64,000 nt of DNA, from NCBI GenBank assembly GCA_903914955.1, contig CAIWRB010000122.1:1-64000 (forward strand), written 5' to 3'. This document shows, piece after piece, positions 34,933 to 43,441 of the stretch (the stretch's first letter is position 1; each line of letters opens with the position of its first letter). The notes below the pieces were generated by a model, which made no database searches, had not been told where the DNA came from, and saw nothing but the letters and a program-made list of their open reading frames with translations. The translations under genes and the position numbers were made by a program. This DNA comes from an uncultured Chloroflexota bacterium. Its GTDB lineage: Bacteria > Chloroflexota > Anaerolineae > Anaerolineales > Villigracilaceae.

Positions 34933-35418
34933 ATGAAAATTGTTCTCGAAGAAGTTTTGCAGGAATCCATGCGTTTACTAACCCTGAAACTTGCCACTGC
35001 TGAATCCTGCACAGGCGGTCTGGTCTCGCATCGCATCACAAACATATCTGGTTCATCAGAATATTTTCCCGGGGGTGTCGTAGCTTATTCGTACGAAGCC
35101 AAAGTCAACTTACTTGGTGTATCATGGGATACACTTAATTCATACGGTGCGGTGAGTCAGGAGACCGTCCTTGAAATGGCGCGCGGGGCACAAAAAAAAT
35201 TTAGCGCGGATATTGGATTATCTGTCAGCGGGATCGCGGGACCAACTGGCTCCATGCCCGGTAAACCGATCGGCACGACCTGGCTGGGACTCTCCACGAA
35301 AACTGGTGAATGGGCAAGACACTTCATCTGGGATGGTGATCGTGAACAAAACAAACAAGATTCAGCTGAGGCCGCGCTGCAATTTGTAATAGATTATCTG
35401 GAAGGAAAACTCTTATGA
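34933..35418 (+). CDS. pncC: Nicotinamide-nucleotide amidohydrolase (CinA C-terminal domain)
   Basis: This 161-residue stand-alone CinA C-terminal domain has TAESCTGGLVSHRITNISGSSEYFPGGVVAYSYEAK at the N-terminus and GLSVSGIAGPTG near residue 100, matching PncC. PncC deamidates nicotinamide mononucleotide to nicotinate mononucleotide in NAD recycling. AAGGAG precedes the start. The last four bases overlap the next gene (ATGA), so the two are translationally coupled. Confidence 0.94.
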   Translation: MKIVLEEVLQESMRLLTLKLATAESCTGGLVSHRITNISGSSEYFPGGVVAYSYEAKVNLLGVSWDTLNSYGAVSQETVLEMARGAQKKFSADIGLSVSGIAGPTGSMPGKPIGTTWLGLSTKTGEWARHFIWDGDREQNKQDSAEAALQFVIDYLEGKLL

Positions 35419-36119
35419 AGACGGTTGTGCTTATTTCTGCAGGTGCTGAATGGCGCGTGGTAAAAGAACTTTATTCCAACCTTGAGATTCAGCAATCTCC
35501 ATTTGGCGAATTTGCCGAATTGAAGCTTTCAAATTTCACCTTTCAAATTTTTCATGGCGGCTGGGGAAAGATCTCTGCAGCCGCGTCCACACAATATGTG
35601 ATCGATAACTTCAAACCGGATTTACTGGTCAACCTTGGAACATGCGGCGGCTTTGAAGGGTTGATCGAACGTGGAACAATTATTCTGGTTGAAAGAACCA
35701 TCGTCTATGACATCATCGAACAGATGACAGATGCAAATGAAGCCATTGAGCATTATTCAACAAAACTGGATCTGACTTTTTTACCACGCATCCTGCCCAC
35801 TCCTGTGCTGCGCGGATTATTGGTTTCCGCTGACCGAGACATAGTACTTGAAGATATTTCTTCATTGATCAAGAAATATCATGCAGTCGCAGCGGATTGG
35901 GAATCAGGAGCAATCGCCTGGATTTCTCAAAAAAACGGAGTCAAATGTTTGATCCTGCGTGGAGTCAGTGATCTGGTGAATCCAGAAACTGGCGAAGCCT
36001 ACGGAAATTATGATCTATTCAGCCAGCGCACAAAGGAAATTATGAGAAAGCTGTTTGAACAATTACCTGACTGGCGGGATGCGATCGAAAAAGTAAGCCA
36101 AGGCTACCGCGGATATTGA
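35415..36119 (+). CDS. Nucleoside phosphorylase/MTA-SAH nucleosidase-family protein
   Basis: The 234-residue protein has the purine nucleoside phosphorylase superfamily layout. NLGTCGGFEGLIERGTIILVERT matches the family's GTAG-like loop, and AADWESGAIAWISQKNGVKCLILRGVSDLV carries the catalytic Glu and Asp. It probably cleaves the N-glycosidic bond of an adenosine-type or futalosine-type nucleoside. Assignment to MTA/SAH nucleosidase specifically is tentative. It is coupled to pncC by a four-base overlap, which hints at nucleoside/NAD salvage. Confidence 0.82.
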   Translation: MKTVVLISAGAEWRVVKELYSNLEIQQSPFGEFAELKLSNFTFQIFHGGWGKISAAASTQYVIDNFKPDLLVNLGTCGGFEGLIERGTIILVERTIVYDIIEQMTDANEAIEHYSTKLDLTFLPRILPTPVLRGLLVSADRDIVLEDISSLIKKYHAVAADWESGAIAWISQKNGVKCLILRGVSDLVNPETGEAYGNYDLFSQRTKEIMRKLFEQLPDWRDAIEKVSQGYRGY

Positions 36120-36217
36120 GCCTAAGACAAAAACCTTTTTAGACAAAGATGAAATAGTTTTCTAAAATTTAGCCGCAAAATTTTTCATCAATAATCTGTG
36201 GTATTTCTCAAAACAAA

Positions 36218-37483
36218 ATGACATCACTTCGTAGTTTTCTCACCCAACGTTTCCCCGCATTGAGCTCGCGCGATTTCGCCATCTTCTGGGCGGGACATTT
36301 GCTTTCATTAATCGGCTCATCGATGCAAAACACTGCGCTGCCACTCATGGCTTATCGCATTAGCGGACGGCCATTCGATCTGGGGCTGATCGGCTTCGCA
36401 GTGACCTTACCAACTTTTTTTCTAGCCCTGCCTGGTGGAGTGCTCATCGAACATTTGGATAAACGTAAAGCCATCATCTTCCTGCAAACCATAATGATGC
36501 TGGATACCTTTGCGTTGGCATTTCTTACATTAAGCGGAATTATCCAGATATGGCAAATCGTGATCACATCATTGATCCTTGGCATAGCGACCGCGTTCGA
36601 GATCACAGCACGTCAAGCCATGTTGATTGAGTTGGTTGGACGTGAGTCTCTGCCAAATGCCATTGCTTTACAATCGACCGCGTTTAATATCTCGCGAGTG
36701 TTGGGGCCGGCGCTTGTTGCATCGACCCTGCTGTTGATCCCAAAGAATGGAGAAGGTTGGATATTCCTTATAAACGGCATCAGCTTTATAGCAATTATCA
36801 TCGGTTTGTTTTTTGTGCATGCGCATTACAAAGCGCCCATCACACCGCGAACCCGTCCCATGCTCGAAGAATTTCGCGAAGGCGCACAATATCTTTTCAA
36901 AAATTCATCCATTGGCTTGCTTATCATTATCGCAGCAACGCTTGGCATCTTTGCATTTCCGATCATTCAACAACTGCCCGTAATTTCAACCGAAATATTA
37001 AGACAATCCACCGACACGAAAAGTATTATAGATCTGCGGAATAGTATGCTTTACACCGCCCAAGGTGTTGGTGCTTTGATAGCAGCCTTCTCAATCGCGA
37101 TGAACAATACCTCCCGCTGGCGAGGACACCGCCTTATTTTGGGAGAGGCCGTTTTTATTCTTGGAATAATTTCCATTCCCTTCTCACATACACTAGCATT
37201 CACATTAATCGTGATCACATTAATGGGATGGGGCTCAGTAACGCAGCTCGCCACCATGAATACTCTCATCCAATTACAAGTACCGGATACGTTGCGCGGA
37301 CGTGTGTTCAGCATCTACATCTGGGCTTTACAAGGAGTAGCTCCCATCGGTAGTCTCTTGATCGGATGGATGACGCAGGAATTCAGCCTCTCCACGACAG
37401 CGCTCGTAAGCGGGCTGGTTTCGCTTGTAATTATTGGCGGAATACAGTTATTTCGACCCGCTGTTCGCCAAATAGCGGGTTAA
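36218..37483 (+). CDS. MFS transporter, EntS/MFS_3-type exporter
   Basis: The 421-residue protein shows about 12 membrane helices. The N-terminal WAGHLLSLIGSSMQNTALPLMAYRISG and ARQAMLIELVGRESLPNAIALQSTAFNISRVLGPALVA blocks are typical of MFS_3 exporters such as EntS. These often export siderophores, antibiotics or unknown small molecules. No biosynthetic cluster is adjacent. The 98-base gap upstream contains no clear ribosome site or promoter. Confidence 0.88.
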   Translation: MTSLRSFLTQRFPALSSRDFAIFWAGHLLSLIGSSMQNTALPLMAYRISGRPFDLGLIGFAVTLPTFFLALPGGVLIEHLDKRKAIIFLQTIMMLDTFALAFLTLSGIIQIWQIVITSLILGIATAFEITARQAMLIELVGRESLPNAIALQSTAFNISRVLGPALVASTLLLIPKNGEGWIFLINGISFIAIIIGLFFVHAHYKAPITPRTRPMLEEFREGAQYLFKNSSIGLLIIIAATLGIFAFPIIQQLPVISTEILRQSTDTKSIIDLRNSMLYTAQGVGALIAAFSIAMNNTSRWRGHRLILGEAVFILGIISIPFSHTLAFTLIVITLMGWGSVTQLATMNTLIQLQVPDTLRGRVFSIYIWALQGVAPIGSLLIGWMTQEFSLSTTALVSGLVSLVIIGGIQLFRPAVRQIAG

Positions 37484-37534
37484 CGCAGGATTAGTGTTTG
37501 GCGCGCGGCTTGACGGTGATTTTTTTCCCATGAT

Positions 37535-38767
37535 ATGATGAACAACATGCAAAACGATTTTAAAGAAGATTCACCAAATTCTGATGAATTAAACAAACAA
37601 AAGAGAAAAAAGGGGGCATCCAGCACCTCACACGGTAAACCTAGTTTTTTCTCACGCTGGATGAACAACCTTGCGCAAATGGGGCTGGGCGAGTCTCTTC
37701 TGCGGGTCGGAACTAATTTATTTTCCATTCTCGCAATCGGGCTCATCATCTTTCTGGTGCAGGCTTTTTATCGGCAGACGTCAAACCAACTTTCAGAAAA
37801 CAATGGGCAGGCTTCAGTTCCAGCCCCGACCGCTGTTATAGTGGCGAATCCGATCGCTGCGTTGGATATTCCGATTATTTCTGGCATCGCCCGCGGCGCA
37901 CAGATCCATACGAATATTCCTTCGCGGCCGCGTGATGACATCACAAAATATGAAGTGCAAAAGGGTGATACCATAAATGGAATTGCAGACAAATATGGAC
38001 TACAGCCAAAAACGATCTTTGCCGCTAATTACGCCATTCTTCAAGATAACCCTGACTATCTTTTCCCTGGCCAGGAGTTACAGATATTGCCTGTAGATGG
38101 TGTCATCTGGGAGTGGGTGGGTGGAATTTCCTTCGGTTCATGGGCGGATTATTTTCAAGTAAAACCCGAGGATATTATCAACTATCCCGCCAATAATTTG
38201 GATATAAAATCTGTTGGGGATCCGCAATTGGCAAATATCCCAGTTGGTAAATGGCTTGTAATTCCGGGCGGGAAATATGAATATCACATGGCAGGTTTGA
38301 TACCTTTAGGGATCACCCGCACAAATCCGGCTTCTGCCCAGGTCGGTGGAGCAGGTTTTTGCCCTCCGGTTAGCGGTGGAGCTGTGGGCATTGGAATATT
38401 TATTTTCCCAACTGACAAGCATGTTCTTTCTGGATATGATTATTCCGAAAAAACAAACCATCGTGGAATCGACCTGGCAGGCAACCTCGGTGACAATATC
38501 TACGCCACTGATGGTGGTGTAATTGTGTATGCCGGCTGGAACGATTATGGCTACGGCAATATGGTGATGATCGATCATGGAACAGGATTCCAATCTTTAT
38601 ATGGGCATATGAGTCAACTCTTCGTAAGTTGCGGGCAAAGCGTGTCTCAAGGAGCTGTGATTGGAGCAGTTGGAAGCACAGGTCATTCTAGCGGTCCACA
38701 TCTACACTTTGAAGTTCGAACCATGTCAACGGTAATCAATCCCTGGAATGTGCTGCCCGCGCCGTGA
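37535..38767 (+). CDS. LysM and M23 (LytM) peptidoglycan hydrolase, membrane-anchored
   Basis: The 410-residue protein starts with a charged cytoplasmic tail and a single membrane helix (about residues 62-82). A LysM follows (YEVQKGDTINGIADKYGLQP, about 138-190), then a degenerate second LysM (about 200-245) and a C-terminal M23 domain. The M23 zinc ligands are HRGIDLAG, SLYGHM and GPHLHFEV. It should cleave peptide cross-links in cell wall or surface layers outside the cytoplasm. Both catalytic His motifs are intact. A tRNA promoter follows five bases after the stop. Confidence 0.93.
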   Translation: MMNNMQNDFKEDSPNSDELNKQKRKKGASSTSHGKPSFFSRWMNNLAQMGLGESLLRVGTNLFSILAIGLIIFLVQAFYRQTSNQLSENNGQASVPAPTAVIVANPIAALDIPIISGIARGAQIHTNIPSRPRDDITKYEVQKGDTINGIADKYGLQPKTIFAANYAILQDNPDYLFPGQELQILPVDGVIWEWVGGISFGSWADYFQVKPEDIINYPANNLDIKSVGDPQLANIPVGKWLVIPGGKYEYHMAGLIPLGITRTNPASAQVGGAGFCPPVSGGAVGIGIFIFPTDKHVLSGYDYSEKTNHRGIDLAGNLGDNIYATDGGVIVYAGWNDYGYGNMVMIDHGTGFQSLYGHMSQLFVSCGQSVSQGAVIGAVGSTGHSSGPHLHFEVRTMSTVINPWNVLPAP

Positions 38768-38771
38768 TTCC

Positions 38772-38800
38772 TTGCCAAAGCAGAAAGCCTATACTATAAT
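38772..38800 (+). promoter_or_regulatory. tRNA promoter
   Basis: TTGCCA (38772-38777) and TATAAT (38795-38800) are separated by 17 bases. Transcription would start near 38807, just before the truncated tRNA copy. Confidence 0.8.
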
Positions 38801-38815
38801 CTCTGTCGCTTCACC

Positions 38816-38864
38816 GGGCGCGTAGCTCAGTTGGTTAAAGTGCGTGTAACACACAGACGAGGTC
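38816..38864 (+). pseudogene. Truncated tRNA-Val(CAC)-like copy (5' half)
   Basis: The sequence has a 5' acceptor strand (GGGCGCG), a tRNA D-loop (AGCTCAGTTGGTTA), a weak anticodon stem whose loop AACACAC places CAC at positions 34-36, and the variable-loop AGGTC. It then passes directly into GGTCTC, the start of the intact tRNA. The D and T arms cannot complete and residue 33 is A instead of U, so it is non-functional. The junction sits at a shared GGTC. Confidence 0.75.
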
Positions 38865-38934
38865 TCATAGTTCAGTTGGTTAGAACATTCGGTTCACATC
38901 CGAAAGGTCACTGGTTCGAGCCCAGTTGAGACCA
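38861..38934 (+). tRNA. tRNA-Val(CAC)
   Basis: The 74-nt cloverleaf has acceptor GGTCTCA/TGAGACC, D stem GTTC/GAAC, anticodon stem TTCGG/CCGAA with loop TTCACAT (anticodon CAC, reading GUG), variable AGGTC and T arm ACTGG/CCAGT with TTCGAGC. All stems pair fully. The discriminator is A; the CCA end is not encoded in full (ACA follows) and would be added by the CCA enzyme. Confidence 0.93.
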
Positions 38935-38953
38935 CAAAACAGAAAAAAAACTA

Positions 38954-38994
38954 AAACCAAATCCCCTTAAATTTATTTAGGGAATTTGGTTTTT
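38954..38994 (+). terminator. Terminator of the tRNA unit
   Basis: AAACCAAAT and ATTTGGTTT arms, with an inner CCC/GGG, enclose an AT-rich loop and are followed by Ts. It lies 20 bases after the tRNA. Confidence 0.75.
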
Positions 38995-39044
38995 AAAATC
39001 CAAAAATAGTTAACTTGACAATTAGCCTAGATAATGGGCACCTA

Positions 39045-39225
39045 ATGAGAAAATGTATTCGTTGTTTACAATCGAAAGATGAAACAGATTTTAATATCAG
39101 GAATCAGGAGAAGGGATTGCTTCAGTCAGTATGTATTGACTGCCAAAAAAAATGACAGTAGGGATCGTTATACAAATAATCCGGAATATATAATTGTACG
39201 TGGACAGTTTCAAATCCATTTTTGA
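39045..39225 (+). pseudogene. Frameshifted zinc-ribbon peptide, HNH-associated type
   Basis: The ORF from 39045 reads MRKCIRCLQSKDETDFNI through VCIDCQKK and stops at a TGA in an A8 run (39155). This is the CxxC...CxxC ribbon often found at the start of phage-like HNH endonucleases. Dropping one A continues as NDSRDRYTNNPEYIIV and ends at 39225, which fits the usual downstream helix. No HNH motif follows. It is a decayed fragment, a sequencing slip in the A run, or a slippage-dependent gene. The rest of 38995-39316 holds no other gene. Confidence 0.5.
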
Positions 39226-39316
39226 GCGGCATTCATAAATATATTTCTGAGAGTAATTATTAATGAAAACCACGTCAGAGTTATCGTGCCATATTGGGCG
39301 CTGAAGAGCTTTGTTA

Positions 39317-40966
39317 TTAGACTTCCCGCTCCTCATCCTCTCTCGCCGCCTCACCGCGCTCCATCTTGCGCTTCAAATTCTCAGGCCACGCGGATACATC
39401 CTCAGAAGGCAGGAACGTCAGGCTCGCGCCGCTCTGATTCAAAATATCGCGCGTGCGGCAATTGAGCACCGCCTTGGCCGCGTCGATTCCAGATTGGGTT
39501 ACGCCCGCCACACCGTGGCTAAGCGTGCTCGCTCCGCACATAAACAAGCCCTCGAACTCGGTGCGCGACGAAAATGCCCACGGTCCCACCTGTTGCGGCG
39601 ATTTCTCGATGCCGTATAAATTTCCGCGCGTGGCGTTGAGATAATGTTCGTTCGTCAGCGGAGTGCCGAGGCTGTAAAACACAATGTGCTTGCTCAAGCC
39701 AGGCACGTGCTTCTCCAATCCGCGCACCATGCGCCACGCCAGGTCTTCCTTCATCGCGTCGTAGTCTGCGGGGCGCGAACCGTATTTTGAATTTGCCCAT
39801 TTCTCAAACGCCTCATAGCCCACGAACGCGAACGACTCGCAGGTGTGATGTCCGCTGTGCATCTTCGATGGGTCTTTCAACGTGGTCGCGGTCAGAAACA
39901 TGCCAGGCGGAGTTTCATCACGCAGCAACGCATCGGTGAGACCGTCGGAATAAATTTTGTCAATGTTTTCGTTTTCATAAAACCAGAAGTTGCCCGAGTC
40001 GAGTCCTGCCGCGCGCAGATCCATGTCTGTGGCGAAGAACAGGCTGATACATGAAGTTGAATATCGGACAGAATCAACTTTCCGCTTAAGTTTGGGCGAA
40101 AGATTCTCCCGTCCGATCAACTGACCGAACGTCACTTCAGGATCCGCATTGGAGATGACAACACTCGAGCGGATTTCCTCGCCACTGTCCAACTCCACGC
40201 CGATAACTTTTTTCCCTTCGACGAGAATCCGCTTCACTCTACACTGAAGTCTGATATCACCTCCCGAGCGTTTCAACGCCCTGACGAATGCGCGCGGCAA
40301 CGCGAACGCCCCGCCCAGCGGATAGAAGCCGCCGTTGAAGTAGTGATGTGTAATGCCAGCATGCACGAAGGCCGAAACCTTCGAAGGCGGCAATCCGTGA
40401 TCGCCCGCCTGCGCCGCCAGCACGCCGCGCAAAACAGGGTCGCTGATGTGCGCGTTGATCAAGTCTGCGCCTGTAGCGCGAATCCATTTAAGAATATTCG
40501 GCGCGCTCATCGCCGCTTTCAACGGATCTTTCAACCTGCCAATGTTCGCAAGCGATTCCATCATATTGGTGGTATCGGCGAAGAAGGAATCAATGCCCTT
40601 GGCCTCCTGCGGAAAATAACTCTTCAAGCGCTCAATTAAATTTTCCCTGCCTTTGGGAAAGTCCACGCGCTTATCACCGATCACCACATGATCGTAACCA
40701 TCAGGGTTAAGTTCACAGAAAGTTAGATCACCTGCAACACCAAGTCCCTCATAAATACTTCGCAAATGTCCGCCCTCATGCAAATCACCGATGTAATGCA
40801 CACCGGGACTGAAACGATAGCCTTCCAATGTGAACGAATGCGTCCAGCCGCCGGGTCTATCGTGCTGTTCAAGTACGATCACTTTTTTTCCAGCCTGTGC
40901 GAGTGCCACCGCAGCGGCGAGTCCGCCCGCGCCTGAGCCAATGATGATTGCGTCGTAAGATGTCAT
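39317..40966 (-). CDS. FAD-dependent NAD(P)-binding oxidoreductase, CrtISO/RetSat-like
   Basis: The 549-residue protein has the N-terminal FAD motif IIGSGAGGLAAAVALAQAGKKVIVLEQHDRPGG and C-terminal GLFMCGASTLSHGVAGVTQSGIDAA. Between them lies the long substrate domain of carotenoid isomerase/all-trans-retinol 13,14-reductase and phytoene-desaturase relatives. The HSFTLEGYRFSPGVHYIGDLHEGG block fits that group. No carotenoid biosynthesis genes are near, so the substrate (carotenoid, quinone or lipid) is unknown. The gene is visibly GC-rich compared with its upstream flank. Confidence 0.88.
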   Translation of the reverse strand: MTSYDAIIIGSGAGGLAAAVALAQAGKKVIVLEQHDRPGGWTHSFTLEGYRFSPGVHYIGDLHEGGHLRSIYEGLGVAGDLTFCELNPDGYDHVVIGDKRVDFPKGRENLIERLKSYFPQEAKGIDSFFADTTNMMESLANIGRLKDPLKAAMSAPNILKWIRATGADLINAHISDPVLRGVLAAQAGDHGLPPSKVSAFVHAGITHHYFNGGFYPLGGAFALPRAFVRALKRSGGDIRLQCRVKRILVEGKKVIGVELDSGEEIRSSVVISNADPEVTFGQLIGRENLSPKLKRKVDSVRYSTSCISLFFATDMDLRAAGLDSGNFWFYENENIDKIYSDGLTDALLRDETPPGMFLTATTLKDPSKMHSGHHTCESFAFVGYEAFEKWANSKYGSRPADYDAMKEDLAWRMVRGLEKHVPGLSKHIVFYSLGTPLTNEHYLNATRGNLYGIEKSPQQVGPWAFSSRTEFEGLFMCGASTLSHGVAGVTQSGIDAAKAVLNCRTRDILNQSGASLTFLPSEDVSAWPENLKRKMERGEAAREDEEREV

Positions 40967-41016
40967 TTTTCCTCCAATGATTTCGGCGGGAGGTAGTTCC
41001 TGCCTCGGTTCGTGGA

Positions 41017-41034
41017 ATTCGACAAAAGTCGAAT
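41017..41034. repeat. Inverted repeat in the intergenic hairpin cluster
   Basis: ATTCGAC and GTCGAAT surround AAAA. A second small hairpin (AGCCC/GGGCT, about 41044-41056) lies close by in the 143-base gap between mgsA and the FAD oxidoreductase. It is REP-like; it has no T tract, so termination is doubtful. Confidence 0.55.
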
Positions 41035-41109
41035 CAATCGTCTAGCCCAAAGGGCTTTCATGTACTGAGGAAGGACTTTAGTCTGCACCGTACCCGCGCC
41101 TATGTTTCC

Positions 41110-41589
41110 CTAACTCGTCTTCTCCCCCAAATCTATTTTTCTCGCCAAATAATTTTCATAATCAGGCACGAGCCGATCATATTCCCCATCCATCAACGGA
41201 GAGGAGATCATAAAATCTGCCGAAGCGCGATTGTTGGCAATAGGGATATTCCACACAACAGCTAGTCGTAAGAGTGCTTTTACATCGGGATCGTGCGGCT
41301 GTGGTTCCAGCGGATCCCAGAAGAAGATCAGGAAATCTATCTTGCCTTCCACGATCTTGGCGCCGATCTGCTGGTCGCCGCCGAGTGGTCCACTTTTGAG
41401 TTTAGTGATCTTGAAACCAAGTTCTTTCTCCAGAATTTTCCCGGTTGTGCCTGTTGCAAATATGTGGTGATGAGCAAGCAGGTCGCGGTTGAATTTTGCC
41501 CATTCCACCATATCGCGCTTTTTATTATCATGCGCCACAAGCGCGATCTTCTTGTCATGTTCCATGGGGAATTTTTTATGAGCTGTCAT
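41110..41589 (-). CDS. mgsA: Methylglyoxal synthase
   Basis: The 159-residue protein has the MGS-domain signature: [47 protein letters not shown] with phosphate-binding residues, and [27 protein letters not shown] containing the catalytic Asp. It converts dihydroxyacetone phosphate to methylglyoxal plus phosphate, a glycolytic bypass. It lies 43 bases downstream of the polyphosphate glucokinase gene on the same strand, linking it to sugar phosphate metabolism. Confidence 0.96.
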   Translation of the reverse strand: MTAHKKFPMEHDKKIALVAHDNKKRDMVEWAKFNRDLLAHHHIFATGTTGKILEKELGFKITKLKSGPLGGDQQIGAKIVEGKIDFLIFFWDPLEPQPHDPDVKALLRLAVVWNIPIANNRASADFMISSPLMDGEYDRLVPDYENYLARKIDLGEKTS

Positions 41590-41632
41590 TTTAATTATTC
41601 CTATTTATATATTAAGTCGTTGGATATCAGCG

Positions 41633-42367
41633 CTATTTTCTCAGCGCTCCCAAAGCCGCGCCAACGATGCCAGCTTCATTCAACAGTTGTGCGGGAACAA
41701 CATGCGTCTCAATGGTGAGATAAGGCAAAAATTTTTCAGACTCTTTGCTAATGCCGCCGCCGATGATAAACAGGTTCGGCCAGAAAAGCCTTTCCATTGT
41801 CTCTAAATATTTATTCAACCGTTTGGCATATTTCTTCCATGAAAGGTCTTCGCGCTGACGGGCTGCATCGGAGGTGCGAAACTCTGCGTCTTCGCCTTTT
41901 ATTTCAAGATGACCAAACTCGGTGTTGGGGAGCAACTGTCCGCGGTGAAAAATCGCTGAACCAATGCCTGTTCCAAGTGTAAGCAGAATGACTGTGCCAG
42001 GTTGTCCACGCCCTGCGCCGAAGGTCATTTCAGCGAGTCCGGCCGCATCTGCGTCGTTGATCATAATACAGTCACAACCTGTGATTTTGCTAAAGAGTGC
42101 GTCCGCATTCGTGCCAACCCATTTCTCCGAGACATTGGCCGCCATCAAAGCCACTCCGCCTTTAATAGGTGCGGGAAAACCAATCCCTATTGGGCCATTC
42201 CAGCTAAAAGATTGCGCAATCTGATTTACTACTTCAGCAATTGGTTGAGGTTCCCCATTTTTCGGCGTCTTGATACGAACCCGCTCCGCAAGAAGCTGGC
42301 CTGTTTCAGTGTCTACGGGTGCGCCTTTGATACCTGATCCGCCTACGTCGATTCCGAGAATTTGCAT
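41633..42367 (-). CDS. ppgK: Polyphosphate glucokinase (ROK family)
   Basis: The 244-residue ROK-type kinase starts [20 protein letters not shown]. It has GFPAPIKGG, the catalytic Asp in [17 protein letters not shown] and the ATP/polyP region [20 protein letters not shown]. Length and motifs match polyphosphate/ATP glucokinases, known from Actinobacteria and Chloroflexi, that make glucose-6-phosphate from polyphosphate. The zinc-finger Cys motif of larger ROK kinases is absent, as expected. Confidence 0.92.
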   Translation of the reverse strand: MQILGIDVGGSGIKGAPVDTETGQLLAERVRIKTPKNGEPQPIAEVVNQIAQSFSWNGPIGIGFPAPIKGGVALMAANVSEKWVGTNADALFSKITGCDCIMINDADAAGLAEMTFGAGRGQPGTVILLTLGTGIGSAIFHRGQLLPNTEFGHLEIKGEDAEFRTSDAARQREDLSWKKYAKRLNKYLETMERLFWPNLFIIGGGISKESEKFLPYLTIETHVVPAQLLNEAGIVGAALGALRK

Positions 42368-42618
42368 GTTTTGTTCCTAAGTTTGGATTTTGTAACCAGG
42401 GGATATAACCACAATTACCTGATTGGAAAAACATTTTTTGGTAATCATTTATCTGCATGGATTATAGCACCTAGATAATTGCCTGTCGGTCCGTGAGGAA
42501 TCTTTGAAAATCAAACGAGAAAGTCAAATATTTGAAAAAAAACGATCTAAATCTGGATTAGCAGTTTTGGGTGGAATTATCCATTTCGCTTAAATAATCG
42601 GACAGAGCTAGTCTATTT

Positions 42619-42661
42619 TGTAACTTAAGTTACAGCTTAATTCTTGAGGAAATGCTATTAT
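42619..42661 (+). promoter_or_regulatory. Putative Crp/Fnr-type activated promoter of the heme-copper operon
   Basis: The perfect palindrome TGTAACTTAAGTTACA (42619-42634) fits the GTA-N8-TAC style of Crp/Fnr-family sites. TATTAT (42656-42661) would start transcription near 42668, placing the palindrome centre at about -41.5, the class II activator position. No -35 hexamer is evident. The rest of the 361-base gap (42368-42728) shows no gene; only a weak ATTACC/GGTAAT inverted repeat near 42413-42447 is seen. Confidence 0.6.
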
Positions 42662-42728
42662 CCTAAACTAGATAATGATTGTGAAATTACGCACGTTACA
42701 TTATTCAACCAAATTGAGGAGAAATGTC

Positions 42729-42890
42729 ATGGCTAAAAAAGAAGAAACTGAATCGAATGAGTCTCAGCCTAGGGGACAGAAAATTTTTGACAATATCTGG
42801 CTATTATTTATCCTTTCGTTATTGATCAGTACCTTGATCTATAACGTGTGGGGCATCGTCGATCTTATGAGAGTCCCGCTTGCTCCATAA
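42729..42890 (+). CDS. Small single-span membrane protein of the heme-copper operon
   Basis: This 53-residue protein has a charged N-terminus (MAKKEETESNESQPRGQK) and one membrane helix (about residues 21-44). AGGAG precedes the ATG at 42729, so this is preferred to the longer in-frame start at 42675. Its place 16 bases before CuA subunit II recalls the tiny subunit IIa of ba3-type oxidases, but similarity is only in size and position. Confidence 0.78.
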   Translation: MAKKEETESNESQPRGQKIFDNIWLLFILSLLISTLIYNVWGIVDLMRVPLAP

Positions 42891-42906
42891 GCGGTGAGGA
42901 GAAAAT

Positions 42907-43431
42907 ATGTTAGCACCTGAAAAAAATTGGTGGAAGCCGATGGGTCGCATCGAAAAGACCTGGCTGACTGTTGCATTTGTGTGGTGTATCTTCCTGACAT
43001 TGATGATGCCTCTATGGTATTTCAATGGCAAGCAGAATGTGCCCACAGAAACATATCGCACAACGCCCGCAGATTACGGAGCAAAAGTCAACGCTTTTGT
43101 GGAGCAGTATACAGTTGGGAAAGATGACGCGACCGGGTTACCGATTGTATCCGCACCTCCCGGCAGTGACATTTACCTGCGTGCCAGCACCTGGCAATGG
43201 TATCCGATCCTGCAATTGGAAAAAGGAAAGGAGTACCGCCTGCACCTTTCGTCGATGGATTACAACCACGGCTTCTCGCTTCAACCCGTGAATATCAACT
43301 TGCAAGTTTTGCCTGGTTACGATTACGTGGCGACAATTACTCCCACCAGCTCAGGCGAATTCACCATCGTTTGCAATGAATATTGTTTTGTCGGTCATCA
43401 TACGATGGTTGGCAAAATGATCGTTAAATAG
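42907..43431 (+). CDS. Heme-copper oxidoreductase subunit II (CuA type)
   Basis: The 174-residue protein has one N-terminal membrane helix (about residues 17-38) and a cupredoxin domain ending in the CuA motif CNEYCFVGHHTM. The domain's earlier His is in MDYNHGFSLQPV. It passes electrons from a soluble or membrane-bound donor to subunit I on the outer face of the membrane. It is short and ba3-like, lacking the second helix of aa3 subunit II. GGTGAGGAG lies before its start; subunit I follows ten bases after the stop. Confidence 0.93.
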   Translation: MLAPEKNWWKPMGRIEKTWLTVAFVWCIFLTLMMPLWYFNGKQNVPTETYRTTPADYGAKVNAFVEQYTVGKDDATGLPIVSAPPGSDIYLRASTWQWYPILQLEKGKEYRLHLSSMDYNHGFSLQPVNINLQVLPGYDYVATITPTSSGEFTIVCNEYCFVGHHTMVGKMIVK

Positions 43432-43441
43432 AGGAATGAAG

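Noticed and set aside
38816-38864. Second functional tRNA
   Set aside because: It stops at the variable loop, has no T arm or 3' acceptor strand, and its anticodon stem has a mismatch.
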